Positions 7,951 to 18,120 are shown, counted from the stretch's first letter. The stretch: 64,000 bases of DNA from Pandoraea capi (GCF_902459735.1 NZ_CABPRV010000001.1:682001-746000); one strand, 5' to 3'. A program made the numbers and translations. The notes: generated from the sequence alone by a model not told the origin.

Positions 7951-10306
7951 AGTTGCTGAATCGAGAAGGAATCTGGTTCGTCGGCGGCGGTTGATAGCCC
8001 GGCACCCCGACCTTGAAGGCTTCTGTGGCGCTGTTGCCGGACTTGGTCAAGCCCTTCAACTCCAACTGCGCGAAGATGCGCGAGGTCGTCGTCGTAGCGT
8101 TGGTCGCGTAGCGCTGGAGCCCCACCCGGAAGGCCCAGCAGTCGGCATCATACTCGAAACCCGCCAGGGCATCGATGAACGTCTTGTCCGTGATGCTGTA
8201 GTTCAGGCGGCCAACGATGCCGAATCGCGGTGTGATCGGCCACTGCCCGGAAAGTTCGATCTGATTGATCGGCGAGACCGTCAATGCGGTTTGTCCCACG
8301 ACCGGCGGCGGATTGCGCAGATAGCGGTAGTACAGGTTGAGTACCTTGCGCTCGCCGGGACGCCACGTCACGCCAACGTCCGAGCGGTTGAACTGCGATG
8401 TGCTCGGGCTGTATTGCACGGCGGAACTGAAAGTGACGTTCCGGTATAGCAGGGCCGAGCCGCCGACCAGGAAGTCGGATACGCCGGCGTCTTCCGGCAC
8501 CCCGCCCGGCATGGTCACGCGCGACTGCTGAATGTTGTAGCGCTGTGCGTACCAGATACGCCCGCGTTCCACACCGGTTTCGGCGTCGATCAGGCGTGAG
8601 GTCAGCGCTGCCGTGACACGGTTCGCGTCCTGAATACGGTCGACGCCAATGAACGAGTTCTCGCTGAAGATTTCCGCGAGGTTGAAGTCGGCCGTCGCGC
8701 TGTCGAAAATCGGAATCGAACTCTGATTGCGGTACGGCGTATAGACGTAGAACAACCGCGGCTCCAACGTCTGCTTCATGGCTGTGCCGAACAGCGTGAG
8801 CGGGCGTTCGAACGTCAATCCGGTATCGAGGCTGACCGTTGGCACCGTACGCGTGATCGACGACTGCATCGTCGATCCGCTCGCATAGTCAACGTTGTAC
8901 GACGCGGCATTGAAAATGACCTTCGGCACGACGAAATAGCCGGGCGTCAGGATCGGGTAGCTCAATGTGGGCTGCGCGTAGATCCGCTCGCCGTTCGGCT
9001 GCCCCGTCCATGAAGCGATCTGGAAACGGTTATACCGGATCGGCATCGTGAAATCGAAGCCGTGGAAGTCAAGCTTGTTATACGTCGCCGACAGCTCCGG
9101 CACGGATTCGTACTGCGGCGTGCTCGGCGCCAGTGTCTGATACTTCAGCACGCGCGCGAGGAACGACCAGTCGCCGTAACTCCACGTCAGACCCGCTTCG
9201 CGGTTGTACACGCGCTGAACTCCGGTCTGGAAGTTCGTGCCCGAGCCGAAATCGTCCGGATACGTATCGTCGGACACCTTCGTGAAGTTGACGTAGGCGT
9301 TCACGCCATAGCCCAGCGACTGACTGTGCTGGAACGTGAACGTGTAACGGGCGTCACCCGTCACACGATCCTTCGGCAGGTATTCGATGTGGAACAGGCC
9401 GCCGTAGGTTGGCTCCATGTACCGGAAATCGGCAACGCCCATCACACCTCGCTTCGTCATGAAGCGCGGGGTAATCGTCAGGTCCCGGTTAGGCGCGATA
9501 TTGAAGTAATACGGCGTGGCCAGCTCGAAGCCGGTGCGGCTCGATTGCGTAAACGTCGGCGCCAGAAATCCCGAACGGCGCTCGTTCGACGTCGGGAACG
9601 ACAGGTACGGACTGGCGAGAATCGGCACGCCCTGGAAGAACAGGATGCCGTTGTACGCCGTGCCTTCCTGCTGCTCCTGGTCGAACTCGAATTCCGACGC
9701 CTTGATGTACCACGCCGGGGTTTTGCCCTCTTCCGCACAGGCGCTACACCCCGAATAGGTACCCCGTTGCAGCGTGATGACGTTGTTCGCCTCGATATCC
9801 GCGCGCTCCGACTTGCCCCCGCCGCCGGAGACAAGCCGGTAGGTCGGGGTGAGCATGTAGCCATCGCCCGCGCCGGTATACATATGGGCCTCGGGGCCGG
9901 TGAACAGATTGCCGCCCTGCGACAGACGGGCGTTCCCGTGAGCCACGACCTCGTCCGTGTCCTGGTCGTAGGTCAGGCGGTCGCCCTTCACGAACGAGCG
10001 GTACTTGCGCGCCTCGGCGTCGTCATCGACCGTCGCATCGACATTGGTCCGACCGGAGAGATGCATGCCCCGCACGTACATCGGCACGTCGTTGCCGTCT
10101 CCAAGCGGGTTGTCGACGAGCGCCGGCACCGTTCTCAGTACGAGACCGTCGCTCTTGGCAATATCGGGCGGGGGAGCTTCCTGCGCACCGGCGAGCGAAC
10201 ACCACACGCCCGGGAGGGAGAGCAGGAGCGCCAGTGGCTTGCGTCGCGTGCGCATCATGCGCCGCAGCGACGAGACTTCATTCGTATGGACTTGTTTATC
10301 CGGCAT
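7943..10306 (-). CDS. lptD: LPS-assembly outer-membrane protein LptD
   Basis: A large (787 residues from this start) outer-membrane beta-barrel protein that inserts LPS into the outer leaflet together with LptE. The N-terminus holds a signal peptide with the core LALLLSLPGVWCSLAGA. An OstA/jellyroll domain follows (MYVRGMHLSG, VKGDRLTYDQDTDEVVAHGN), and then a long stretch of alternating beta-strand segments rich in aromatic residues that ends in SRFSNYE. Start choice: the frame is open to 10534, but that stretch is not protein-like. The ATG at 10306 gives a signal peptide with a long n-region, and the ATG at 10258 gives a shorter one; neither has a clear ribosome binding site. It is the first gene of lptD-surA-pdxA-rsmA. 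The partner lptE is elsewhere in this window. Confidence 0.93.
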   Translation of the reverse strand: MPDKQVHTNEVSSLRRMMRTRRKPLALLLSLPGVWCSLAGAQEAPPPDIAKSDGLVLRTVPALVDNPLGDGNDVPMYVRGMHLSGRTNVDATVDDDAEARKYRSFVKGDRLTYDQDTDEVVAHGNARLSQGGNLFTGPEAHMYTGAGDGYMLTPTYRLVSGGGGKSERADIEANNVITLQRGTYSGCSACAEEGKTPAWYIKASEFEFDQEQQEGTAYNGILFFQGVPILASPYLSFPTSNERRSGFLAPTFTQSSRTGFELATPYYFNIAPNRDLTITPRFMTKRGVMGVADFRYMEPTYGGLFHIEYLPKDRVTGDARYTFTFQHSQSLGYGVNAYVNFTKVSDDTYPDDFGSGTNFQTGVQRVYNREAGLTWSYGDWSFLARVLKYQTLAPSTPQYESVPELSATYNKLDFHGFDFTMPIRYNRFQIASWTGQPNGERIYAQPTLSYPILTPGYFVVPKVIFNAASYNVDYASGSTMQSSITRTVPTVSLDTGLTFERPLTLFGTAMKQTLEPRLFYVYTPYRNQSSIPIFDSATADFNLAEIFSENSFIGVDRIQDANRVTAALTSRLIDAETGVERGRIWYAQRYNIQQSRVTMPGGVPEDAGVSDFLVGGSALLYRNVTFSSAVQYSPSTSQFNRSDVGVTWRPGERKVLNLYYRYLRNPPPVVGQTALTVSPINQIELSGQWPITPRFGIVGRLNYSITDKTFIDALAGFEYDADCWAFRVGLQRYATNATTTTSRIFAQLELKGLTKSGNSATEAFKVGVPGYQPPPTNQIPSRFSNYE

Positions 10307-10437
10307 GTACGCAAACAGCGTGACAATCGAGGCGCCGCTTGCGGGCAGCCAATCCCGCCTGTCCAGACGGCTTTGCCGGGACATTCGGGACGGTCGATCG
10401 AGGTCGAGAAACAGGGCGTCTGGAAAACATGATCGGG

Positions 10438-10444
10438 TATTATA
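10438..10444. promoter_or_regulatory. Overlapping -10 boxes in the lptD/amgK divergent region
   Basis: The bases read TATAAT on the minus strand (10439-10444, toward lptD) and TATTAT on the plus strand (10438-10443, toward amgK). No good -35 box lies at the right distance on either strand. If both are used, the two divergent transcripts would compete for the same site. Confidence 0.4.
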
Positions 10445-10469
10445 TGGCAAGACGTTTACCGCCCCCATC

Positions 10470-11555
10470 ATGACAGCACACCCCACCGCATCCGCGAGTG
10501 TTTCCAACGCTTCCAGCGCCCTCGCCGACACCACCGATCCCCGCCTGCAAGCCCTTCACCACTGGCTCTCCAGCGTGTCCGGCGCGTTCTCGCTCGACAT
10601 GACGAACTGGGCCCCCGCTTCGGCGGACGCGAGCTTCCGGCGGTACTTCCGCATCGGCAGCCACGATCCGGCGCATCCGAGCCTGATCGTGATGGACGCG
10701 CCGCCGCCGCAGGAGGATTGCCGTCCGTTCGTGCACATCGCCGGCTTGCTGGCCGAAGCGGGCCTGCAAGCCCCGAAGGTACTGGCCGAGGATCTTGCGC
10801 AGGGTTTCCTGCTACTCACGGATCTGGGACGCGAGACGTATCTCGACGTGCTCAACGACGATAATGCTCGCCCGCTCATGCGCGCCGCGCTCGACGCGCT
10901 CATCGTCTGGCAGAAAAGCTCGCGCCCGGAGGTGCTGCCCGCCTACGACACGGCGCTGCTCCAGCGCGAACTCGACCTGTTCCCGGACTGGTACGTCGGC
11001 AAGCATCTGAAGGTGGCGCTGAGCGACACGCAGCGCGCCACGCTCGATCGCATCAACCAGTTGCTCATCGAGAGCGCACTCGCGCAGCCCAAGGTGTTCG
11101 TGCATCGCGACTACATGCCGCGCAACCTGATGCCGGGTCTGCCGGGCACGACCGGCCCGGGCATTCTCGATTTTCAGGATGCCGTCTACGGCCCGCTCAC
11201 TTACGACGTCATTTCGCTCATGCGCGACGCGTTCCTCAGTTGGGACGAGGAGCGTCAGCTCGACTGGCTGGCGTATTACTGGGAGCGTGCACGCAAGGCC
11301 GGTCTGCCGGTCGACGCGGATTTCGGCGAGTTCTACCGGCAGGCCGAGTGGATGGGGCTGCAACGCCACCTCAAGGTGCTCGGCATCTTCGCGCGCATCA
11401 ACTACCGCGACGGCAAGCCGCGCTATCTCGCCGATACGCCACGCTTTATCGATTACGCCCGCAAGGTCGCGGACCGCTACGCGCCGCTGCGTCCGCTGGC
11501 CGGGCTGCTCGACGAACTGACCGGCCAGCAGGTCGATGTCGGTTACACGTTCTGA
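10470..11555 (+). CDS. amgK: N-acetylmuramate/N-acetylglucosamine kinase
   Basis: A 361-residue cytoplasmic kinase of the aminoglycoside-phosphotransferase fold. In the pseudomonad-type cell-wall recycling route AmgK phosphorylates the anomeric carbon of MurNAc (and GlcNAc). The Brenner motif HRDYMPRN is at 212-219 with catalytic D214, and the metal-binding LDFQD is at 233-237. The ATG at 10470 gives the usual length, and the open frame upstream is antisense to lptD. murU begins 10 nt downstream, which strongly supports this assignment over a generic phosphotransferase. The pair bypasses de novo UDP-MurNAc synthesis and is known to give intrinsic fosfomycin tolerance in other species. Confidence 0.88.
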   Translation: MTAHPTASASVSNASSALADTTDPRLQALHHWLSSVSGAFSLDMTNWAPASADASFRRYFRIGSHDPAHPSLIVMDAPPPQEDCRPFVHIAGLLAEAGLQAPKVLAEDLAQGFLLLTDLGRETYLDVLNDDNARPLMRAALDALIVWQKSSRPEVLPAYDTALLQRELDLFPDWYVGKHLKVALSDTQRATLDRINQLLIESALAQPKVFVHRDYMPRNLMPGLPGTTGPGILDFQDAVYGPLTYDVISLMRDAFLSWDEERQLDWLAYYWERARKAGLPVDADFGEFYRQAEWMGLQRHLKVLGIFARINYRDGKPRYLADTPRFIDYARKVADRYAPLRPLAGLLDELTGQQVDVGYTF

Positions 11556-11565
11556 GGCCCGGCGC

Positions 11566-12306
11566 ATGAAGGCGATGATCTTCGCCGCAGGACGCGGCGA
11601 ACGCATGCGTCCGCTCACGGATACCACTCCCAAGCCCCTGCTGAGCGTCGGCGGCAAGCCGATCGTCGTCTGGCAGATCGAGGCGCTTGCCCGCGCGGGC
11701 TTCACCGACATCGTCATCAATCACGCGTGGCTGGGCGCGCAGATCGAAGCCACGCTCGGCGACGGCAGTGCCTTCGGCGCGCGTCTCGCGTATTCCGCCG
11801 AAGCCGAGGCACTGGAGACGGCGGGCGGCATCGCGAACGCCAGAACATTGCTCGAAGGCGACGGCAACGTGTTTCTCGCCGTATCGGGCGATATCTTCAC
11901 CGCCTACGACTACGCCACGCTTCGCCCGCAAGCGGCGCGTCTTGCTACGCAGGCCGAGCCCGGCATGCATCTCGTGATGGTCCCGAATCCGCCGTTTCAT
12001 CCGAAAGGCGACTTTGCGCTCGACGCGACGGGCCACCTCTCATTGCCCGACGATGCACCTTCGAACGCCATGCCGCTGACGTTCGGCAACATCGCGCTTT
12101 ACGACCTGCGTCTGTTCGACGGCATTGCCCCCGGCACCTGCCTGGCGCTCACGCCGCTGTATCGCCGCGCGATTGCCGCAGGGCAGGCGAGCGGCGAGCG
12201 CTTCGACGGCGTTTGGGAAAACGTCGGTACACCGGCGCAGCTTGCCGCGCTCGACGCCGAAGTCCGCGCCCGGCACGACCTCGCCCCCGGCAGTAGAATC
12301 GCCTGA
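11566..12306 (+). CDS. murU: N-acetylmuramate alpha-1-phosphate uridylyltransferase
   Basis: A 246-residue sugar-1-phosphate nucleotidyltransferase expected to make UDP-MurNAc from the AmgK product. The N-terminal nucleotide-binding signature GRGERMRP is at 9-16 with TPKPL at 21-25, and the metal-site region reads AVSGDIFTAYDY. The ATG at 11566 is preferred over an upstream one inside the amgK end because the conserved family N-terminus begins there. It lies 10 nt after amgK and forms an operon with it. The general family also includes glucose- and mannose-1-phosphate enzymes; the neighbour decides the call. Confidence 0.87.
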   Translation: MKAMIFAAGRGERMRPLTDTTPKPLLSVGGKPIVVWQIEALARAGFTDIVINHAWLGAQIEATLGDGSAFGARLAYSAEAEALETAGGIANARTLLEGDGNVFLAVSGDIFTAYDYATLRPQAARLATQAEPGMHLVMVPNPPFHPKGDFALDATGHLSLPDDAPSNAMPLTFGNIALYDLRLFDGIAPGTCLALTPLYRRAIAAGQASGERFDGVWENVGTPAQLAALDAEVRARHDLAPGSRIA

Positions 12307-12378
12307 ACGGGTCGTGACGTCCCCAAACCCACGACCTCACGACCGAATTAGAACCAATTCCCCGAAATGGAGCCCGCG

Positions 12379-13710
12379 ATGTCTGATTCTCCGTACCGTG
12401 CCCGCCGCGAGCGAGTCATCGAACAGATGCGCAAGGCCGGTGGCGGTGTCGCCGTTCTGCCCACGGCGCCGGAAGTGCCGCGCAACCGCGACAGCGACTA
12501 CCCGTACCGTCACGACAGCTACTTCTATTACCTCTCGGGCTTTACGGAGCCCGAAGCGGTTGTCGTGCTCGACAGCCGCACCGGTCAGTCGATCCTGTTC
12601 TGCCGCGCGAAGAATGAAGAGCGCGAGATCTGGGACGGCTACCGCTATGGTCCGGAAGCCGCGCGTGAGACCTTCGGCTTCGATGCCGCGTACCCCATCG
12701 ACGAAATCGACACGCGTCTGCCCCAACTGCTGGCCGACGCACCGGCCCTGTTCTATGCGCTGGGCGCCTCGGCGCAACAGGACCGCCAGGTGCGTCATTG
12801 GCTGAGCGCCGTGCGCGCCCAGAGCCGCACAGGGGTGTCGGCCCCATCGGTCGCCCGCGACGTCCGCACGATTCTCGACGAGATGCGTCTGGTCAAGGAC
12901 AGCACCGAACTCGACATCATGGCGCGCGCCGGCAAGATTTCCGCTGATGCACACGTGCGGGCGATGAAAGCGTCGCGCGTGGGACTGCGCGAATACCATC
13001 TCGAAGCGGAATTGCTGTACGAATTCCGCCGCCACGGCTCCCAGTTCCCCGCATACGGTTCGATCGTCGCAACGGGCGCTAACGCGACCGTGCTGCACTA
13101 CCGCGCAGGCGACACGGAACTGCGCGACGGCGACCTCGTGCTGATCGACGCCGCCTGCGAACTCGACGGCTACGCGTCGGACATCACGCGCACGTTCCCC
13201 GCCAACGGCAAGTTCACGCCGGCACAACGCGAGCTGTACGACATCGTGCTGGCATCGCAGCAGGCGGCCATCGACGCAACCCGTGCCGGCGTGCGTTTCG
13301 ACGCGCCGCACGACGCTGCCGTGCGCGTGCTCGCACAGGGCATGCTCGACACCGGCCTGCTCAAACGCGACACCGTGGGCAGCCTCGACGACGTCATCGC
13401 CAACAAGTCCTACAGCCGCTTCTACATGCACCGCACCGGCCACTGGATCGGCATGGACGTGCACGACTGCGGCGAGTATCGGGAAGACGGCCCGGACGGT
13501 GAGCGTCCGTGGCGCACGCTGACCGCCAACATGGTGATGACCATCGAGCCGGGCATTTATGTGCGTCCCGGCCCGGACATCGACGAGCGTTACTGGAACA
13601 TCGGCATCCGCATCGAAGACGATGCGGTCGTGACCGCCGGCGGTTGCACGCTGCTCACGCGCGACGTGCCCGTGGATGCCGACGAGATCGAAGCGCTCAT
13701 GCGCGGCTGA
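12379..13710 (+). CDS. pepP: Xaa-Pro aminopeptidase (aminopeptidase P)
   Basis: A 443-residue cytoplasmic metallopeptidase that removes an N-terminal residue preceding proline. It has the N-terminal AMP_N domain (about 5-140) and the pita-bread catalytic domain. All five dinuclear metal ligands are visible: D257 and D268 (IDAACELDGYASD), H355 (GHWIGMDVH), E390 (MTIEPG) and E413 (RIEDD). The start at 12379 is preferred to the ATG at 12367 because GGAG lies 6 nt before it. In this order of bacteria, as in E. coli, pepP stands before ubiH, as here. Confidence 0.94.
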   Translation: MSDSPYRARRERVIEQMRKAGGGVAVLPTAPEVPRNRDSDYPYRHDSYFYYLSGFTEPEAVVVLDSRTGQSILFCRAKNEEREIWDGYRYGPEAARETFGFDAAYPIDEIDTRLPQLLADAPALFYALGASAQQDRQVRHWLSAVRAQSRTGVSAPSVARDVRTILDEMRLVKDSTELDIMARAGKISADAHVRAMKASRVGLREYHLEAELLYEFRRHGSQFPAYGSIVATGANATVLHYRAGDTELRDGDLVLIDAACELDGYASDITRTFPANGKFTPAQRELYDIVLASQQAAIDATRAGVRFDAPHDAAVRVLAQGMLDTGLLKRDTVGSLDDVIANKSYSRFYMHRTGHWIGMDVHDCGEYREDGPDGERPWRTLTANMVMTIEPGIYVRPGPDIDERYWNIGIRIEDDAVVTAGGCTLLTRDVPVDADEIEALMRG

Positions 13711-13750
13711 TGGGCCACGTGCAACGCGCAGGCGACCGTATGGACGACCG

Positions 13751-15100
13751 ATGATGAACGCTCAGGCTTCCGCTACTTCAGCGACGTCACCCACCGACGC
13801 ACAGACGACGCCCCCGCGCGCCGTCGGCCGGTTCGACGTCGCCATCGTCGGTGCCGGCCCGGTCGGCACCACGCTTGCGCTGCTGCTGGCGCAACGCGCA
13901 CCGCAATTGCGAATCGCCCTGGTGGACGGGCGCGGCCCGCAAGCGGGTTACGACGACCCGCGCACGCTCGCGCTCTCGCACGGCAGCCGTGAAATCCTCG
14001 CGCGCGCCGGCGCGTGGCCGCACGAGCGCGGTGCCCCACCTGCGCTACCGGGCACGCCGATCCAGCACATTCACGTGTCGCAGGCGCAGCGCTTCGGCAG
14101 CACCGAAATCGATTACCTCGATCACGGCGTGCCGGCGCTCGGCTACGTTGTCCGGTACGGCGCCCTCATGCGTGCGCTCGACACCGCGACCGCGCAGTTG
14201 CCCGCCCGCTTCGCGCACGCGCCGCAGGCCGGTTCGGCCAGGTCCGGACAGCACGACGTGCTCGACTCGGATACGCCGGGTCTGCATCACTTCCGTCCCT
14301 ATCGCGCGATCGCTCTGCGTCAGGACAGTCAGCAAGTCACCATCACCCTCGGCACGTCGCTCGACGATCAGGCGCACACGCTGCACGCCACGCTCGCGGT
14401 GAATGCCGAAGGCGGCCTGTTCGAGGGGCAGACGGCACGCCCGCGCGCCCGCGATTACGGGCAGACGGCGCTCGTCGGCTTCGTGACCTGCGAACGGCCG
14501 CGCATCGGCTGGGCGTGGGAGCGCTTCACCTCGGACGGCCCGCTCGCCTTGCTACCGCAGGAAAACGGCTACGCGCTCGTGTGGTGCTGCTCGCACGCGC
14601 AGGCCGAACGCCGTCGTGAGCTGGCCGACGCCGCCTTCCTCGCCGAACTCCATCAGGCATTCGGCGACAGAATGGGCAAATTCACATCGATTGCCGCACG
14701 CGCGGGTTTCCCGCTCGGCCTGAACGCACTGGGGCAGGTGGTCGACGCGCGCGTCGCCGCCATCGGTAACGCGGCACAAACGCTGCATCCGGTCGCGGGA
14801 CAGGGACTCAACCTCGGCCTGCGCGACGCCTTCGACCTTGCCGACGCGCTCGTGCGCGACAGCCGCGCGACCACCTCCCACCGGGGCGTTCCCGGCCCCG
14901 CGGCACTGACCGCCTTCGCGCGTCGTCGCCGCACCGACCGGGGGCTGACCATCCGCATTACCGATCTGCTGCCCCGGGTGTTCGGCATCGACGCCACGCC
15001 GGTGGCCGTGCTGCGTGGCATGGCGCTCGCCAGTCTGGACCTCGTTCCGCCACTGAAAACGGCTTTCGCACGGCAGATGATGTTCGGCCAACGCGGCTAA
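13751..15100 (+). CDS. ubiH: 2-octaprenyl-6-methoxyphenol hydroxylase family FAD monooxygenase
   Basis: A 449-residue flavoprotein of the UbiH/UbiF/COQ6 group that hydroxylates the ubiquinone ring precursor. The FAD Rossmann motif GAGPVG is at 34-39, and DPRTLALSHGSREIL is the family signature. The second FAD-binding segment GNAAQTLHPVAGQG (339-352) is close to the E. coli UbiH form. Two adjacent ATGs (13751, 13754) are possible starts. It lies 40 nt after pepP, the same order as pepP-ubiH in E. coli. The exact ring position cannot be proven from sequence alone, so UbiF or UbiI activity remains possible. Confidence 0.85.
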   Translation: MMNAQASATSATSPTDAQTTPPRAVGRFDVAIVGAGPVGTTLALLLAQRAPQLRIALVDGRGPQAGYDDPRTLALSHGSREILARAGAWPHERGAPPALPGTPIQHIHVSQAQRFGSTEIDYLDHGVPALGYVVRYGALMRALDTATAQLPARFAHAPQAGSARSGQHDVLDSDTPGLHHFRPYRAIALRQDSQQVTITLGTSLDDQAHTLHATLAVNAEGGLFEGQTARPRARDYGQTALVGFVTCERPRIGWAWERFTSDGPLALLPQENGYALVWCCSHAQAERRRELADAAFLAELHQAFGDRMGKFTSIAARAGFPLGLNALGQVVDARVAAIGNAAQTLHPVAGQGLNLGLRDAFDLADALVRDSRATTSHRGVPGPAALTAFARRRRTDRGLTIRITDLLPRVFGIDATPVAVLRGMALASLDLVPPLKTAFARQMMFGQRG

Positions 15101-15220
15101 GAGGTTGCGCAGAGAGGCCTTTTCGGACAGGGCCGCCCGAAAGATTGCACAATTTTTAGGCGACGGGGACGGGTTTTCGCAGTAAAATAGCGATCTTTTT
15201 CCCGACTTTTCCCCTTCATC

Positions 15221-16249
15221 GTGCGTATCGGTCCCCACGAACTCCGCAATAACCTGTTCGTCGCCCCCATGGCAGGCGTGACGGATCGTCCGTTCCGCCA
15301 GTTGTGCAAACGACTGGGCGCGGGCTATGCCGTGTCGGAAATGGTGGCCTCCAACGCCCAGTTGTGGAAGAGCGAGAAAACGATGCGCCGCGCCAATCAC
15401 GCGGGCGAAGTCGCGCCGATCTCCGTGCAGATCGCGGGCGCCGATCCGGCCATGATGGCCGAGGCGGCCCGCTACAACGTCGAGCGCGGCGCGCAGATCA
15501 TCGACATCAACATGGGATGCCCGGCCAAGAAGGTCTGCAACGTGGCGGCCGGTTCGGCCCTGTTGCAGAACGAACCGCTGGTCGCACGCATCGTGTCTGC
15601 CGTGGTGGGCGCCGTGGGCGACGTGGTACCGGTCACGCTGAAGATTCGCACGGGCTGGGATCGTGAGCACAAGAATGCGCTCACCGTCGCACGCATCGCC
15701 GAAGACTGCGGCATCAGCATGCTGACGGTACACGGCCGCACGCGCGCCGACCTCTATCACGGCGACGCCGAATACGAGACCATCGCCGCCGTGAAGGCAG
15801 CCGCGCGCATTCCGGTCGTGGCCAACGGGGACATCACGTCGGCGCAGAAGGCAAAGCACGTGCTCGAAGTCACGGGCGCAGACGCCATCATGATCGGCCG
15901 GGCAGCGCAGGGGCGCCCCTGGTTGTTCCGCGACATCGAACTCTTTCTCACGACGGGCGAGATCGCATTGCCGCCGCGCGTCGACGAGATCCAGCAGATC
16001 ATGAACGAACACCTCGAAGACCATTACGAGTTCTACGGGGAGTACACCGGTGTACGGACCGCGCGTAAGCATATCGCGTGGTATTCGCGTGGCCTGCCGG
16101 GGGCAGCCACGTTCCGCCAGCGTATGAATACGCTCGACACCACGCAGGAACAGTTGGCTGCGGTCAACGAGTTTTTCGAAGAGCAGAAGGCGCACTCGGA
16201 CCGTCTCTGCTATGAACAAGAATCTCCGAGGGAGCTATTAGCCGCATGA
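15221..16249 (+). CDS. dusB: tRNA-dihydrouridine synthase B
   Basis: A 342-residue FMN-dependent enzyme that reduces specific uridines of tRNA to dihydrouridine. It has PMAGVTDRPFR (16-26) at the FMN-binding barrel start and the catalytic cysteine C100 in NMGCPAKKVCN, the same number as in E. coli DusB. The start codon is GTG. fis overlaps its end by 4 nt (ATGA), the classical dusB-fis pair. A TAAAAT box at 15183-15188 may be the operon -10 element, but I see no good -35 partner. Confidence 0.95.
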   Translation: MRIGPHELRNNLFVAPMAGVTDRPFRQLCKRLGAGYAVSEMVASNAQLWKSEKTMRRANHAGEVAPISVQIAGADPAMMAEAARYNVERGAQIIDINMGCPAKKVCNVAAGSALLQNEPLVARIVSAVVGAVGDVVPVTLKIRTGWDREHKNALTVARIAEDCGISMLTVHGRTRADLYHGDAEYETIAAVKAAARIPVVANGDITSAQKAKHVLEVTGADAIMIGRAAQGRPWLFRDIELFLTTGEIALPPRVDEIQQIMNEHLEDHYEFYGEYTGVRTARKHIAWYSRGLPGAATFRQRMNTLDTTQEQLAAVNEFFEEQKAHSDRLCYEQESPRELLAA

Positions 16250-16479
16250 GCAAAGCAAACATAGAACAATCTGTGCGCGACAGTCTGGATATGTATTTCC
16301 GCGATCTGGACGGCGCACGGCCACACGATGTCTACGATATGGTCGTCTCGGTCGTCGAAAAACCCCTGCTCGAGTTCGTGCTCGGCAAGGCCGACGGCAA
16401 CCAGTCGCTCGCCGCGGAGTATCTGGGGATCAACCGCAACACGCTGCGCAAGAAGTTGCAGCAGCACGGTCTGCTGTAA
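16246..16479 (+). CDS. fis: DNA-binding protein Fis
   Basis: A 77-residue nucleoid protein that bends DNA and adjusts rRNA promoters and chromosome structure with growth rate. The C-terminal helix-turn-helix is SLAAEYLGINRNTLRKKL (54-71). Betaproteobacterial Fis is shorter than the 98-residue E. coli protein; here the N-terminal beta-hairpin arm is much reduced. Overlap of 4 nt with dusB indicates translational coupling. purH follows 75 nt later and could be read through, as no strong terminator is visible between them. Confidence 0.94.
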   Translation: MSKANIEQSVRDSLDMYFRDLDGARPHDVYDMVVSVVEKPLLEFVLGKADGNQSLAAEYLGINRNTLRKKLQQHGLL

Positions 16480-16554
16480 GGGGTTCACCGTCCCCGGCCG
16501 ATCCCGCGCCTTCGCGTCCACCCGCCCGTTTTTGCCGCTTCACTACCGTCCGTC

Positions 16555-18120
16555 ATGATCAAGCAAGCTCTTATTTCCGTCTCCGACAAGACCGGCATCG
16601 TCGACTTCGCCAAGTCGCTCGCCGCCCAAGGCGTGTCGATTCTCTCCACTGGCGGCACCGCCAAACTGCTGGCCGACGCGGGCCTGAAGGTGACCGAAGT
16701 CGCCGACTACACCGGCTTTCCGGAAATGCTCGACGGCCGCGTGAAGACGCTGCATCCGAAGGTGCACGGCGGCATTCTGGCGCGTCGTGATCTGCCTGAG
16801 CACATGGCGGCACTCGACAAGCACGCCATTCCGACGATCGACCTGCTCGTGGTGAACCTGTACCCGTTCGTGCAGACGATCGCCAAGGACGACTGCTCGC
16901 TCGAAGACGCCATCGAGAACATCGACATCGGCGGCCCGACCATGCTGCGCTCGGCGGCCAAGAACCATCGCGACGTCACCGTCATCGTCGATCCGGCCGA
17001 CTACGCCGTGGTGCTCGACGAAATGAAGGCGAACGGCAACACCGTCGGCTACGCCACGAACTTCCGTCTCGCCACGAAGGTGTTCGCGCACACGGCCCAG
17101 TACGACGGCGCGATCACGAACTACCTGACGAGCCTCGGCGAATCGCTGCGTCACAGCGAGCGCTCGGCCTACCCGGCCACGCTGAACCTCGCGTACACCA
17201 AGGTGCAGGACATGCGCTACGGCGAGAACCCGCACCAGAGCGCGGCGTTCTACCGCGACATCGTCACGCCGGAAGGCGCACTGGCGAACTACCGTCAGTT
17301 GCAGGGCAAGGAACTGTCGTACAACAACATCGCCGACGCCGATGCCGCGTGGGAATGCGTGAAGACGTTCGAAGCGCCCGCCTGCGTGATCATCAAGCAC
17401 GCGAACCCGTGCGGCGTGGCCGTGGCGGCATCGCCGGCAGACGCCTACGCGAAGGCCTTCCAGACCGATCCGACGTCGGCCTTCGGCGGCATCATCGCCT
17501 TTAACCGCGAAGTCGACGAAGCCGCAGCACAAGCCGTGTCCAAGCAATTCGTGGAAGTGCTGCTCGCGCCGTCGTTCACCGACGCCGCCAAGCAAATCTT
17601 CGCCGCCAAGCAGAACGTGCGTCTGCTCGAAGTGCCGCTGGGCAACGGCGTGAACCAGTACGACTTCAAGCGCGTGGGCGGTGGCCTGCTCGTCCAGTCG
17701 CCGGACGCGAAGAACGTGGCGCCGCACGAACTGCGCGTGGTCACGAAGCGTCACCCGACGCCCAAGGAAATGGAAGACCTGCTGTTCGCCTGGCGCGTGG
17801 CGAAGTACGTCAAGTCGAACGCCATCGTGTTCTGCGCCGGCGGCATGACCCTCGGCGTGGGCGCCGGTCAGATGAGCCGTGTGGATTCGGCACGTATCGC
17901 AAGCATCAAGGCGCAGAACGCCGGTCTGTCGCTCAACGGTTCGGCCGTGGCGTCGGATGCGTTCTTCCCGTTCCGTGACGGTCTCGACGTGGTGGTCGAC
18001 GCGGGCGCGACCTGCGTGATCCACCCGGGCGGCTCGATGCGCGACGACGAAGTCATCGCCGCTGCCGACGAACGCAACGTCGCCATGCTGATGACGGGCA
18101 CGCGCCACTTCCGTCACTAA
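16555..18120 (+). CDS. purH: Bifunctional AICAR formyltransferase/IMP cyclohydrolase
   Basis: A 521-residue enzyme for the last two steps of IMP synthesis: formyl transfer from 10-formyl-THF to AICAR, then ring closure. The N-terminal MGS-like cyclohydrolase domain (about 1-150) begins [13 protein letters not shown]. The formyltransferase domain (about 150-521) holds the conserved KHANPCG block and ends in the family-typical TGTRHFRH. Length is standard. Codon use is strongly biased to the GC-rich preferred set, as expected for a well-expressed gene. It is followed by a strong intrinsic terminator. Confidence 0.97.
   Translation: MIKQALISVSDKTGIVDFAKSLAAQGVSILSTGGTAKLLADAGLKVTEVADYTGFPEMLDGRVKTLHPKVHGGILARRDLPEHMAALDKHAIPTIDLLVVNLYPFVQTIAKDDCSLEDAIENIDIGGPTMLRSAAKNHRDVTVIVDPADYAVVLDEMKANGNTVGYATNFRLATKVFAHTAQYDGAITNYLTSLGESLRHSERSAYPATLNLAYTKVQDMRYGENPHQSAAFYRDIVTPEGALANYRQLQGKELSYNNIADADAAWECVKTFEAPACVIIKHANPCGVAVAASPADAYAKAFQTDPTSAFGGIIAFNREVDEAAAQAVSKQFVEVLLAPSFTDAAKQIFAAKQNVRLLEVPLGNGVNQYDFKRVGGGLLVQSPDAKNVAPHELRVVTKRHPTPKEMEDLLFAWRVAKYVKSNAIVFCAGGMTLGVGAGQMSRVDSARIASIKAQNAGLSLNGSAVASDAFFPFRDGLDVVVDAGATCVIHPGGSMRDDEVIAAADERNVAMLMTGTRHFRH

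Noticed and set aside
12337-13464. A 375-codon minus-strand open frame over pepP
   Set aside because: Antisense shadow; pepP carries all five metal ligands on the plus strand.
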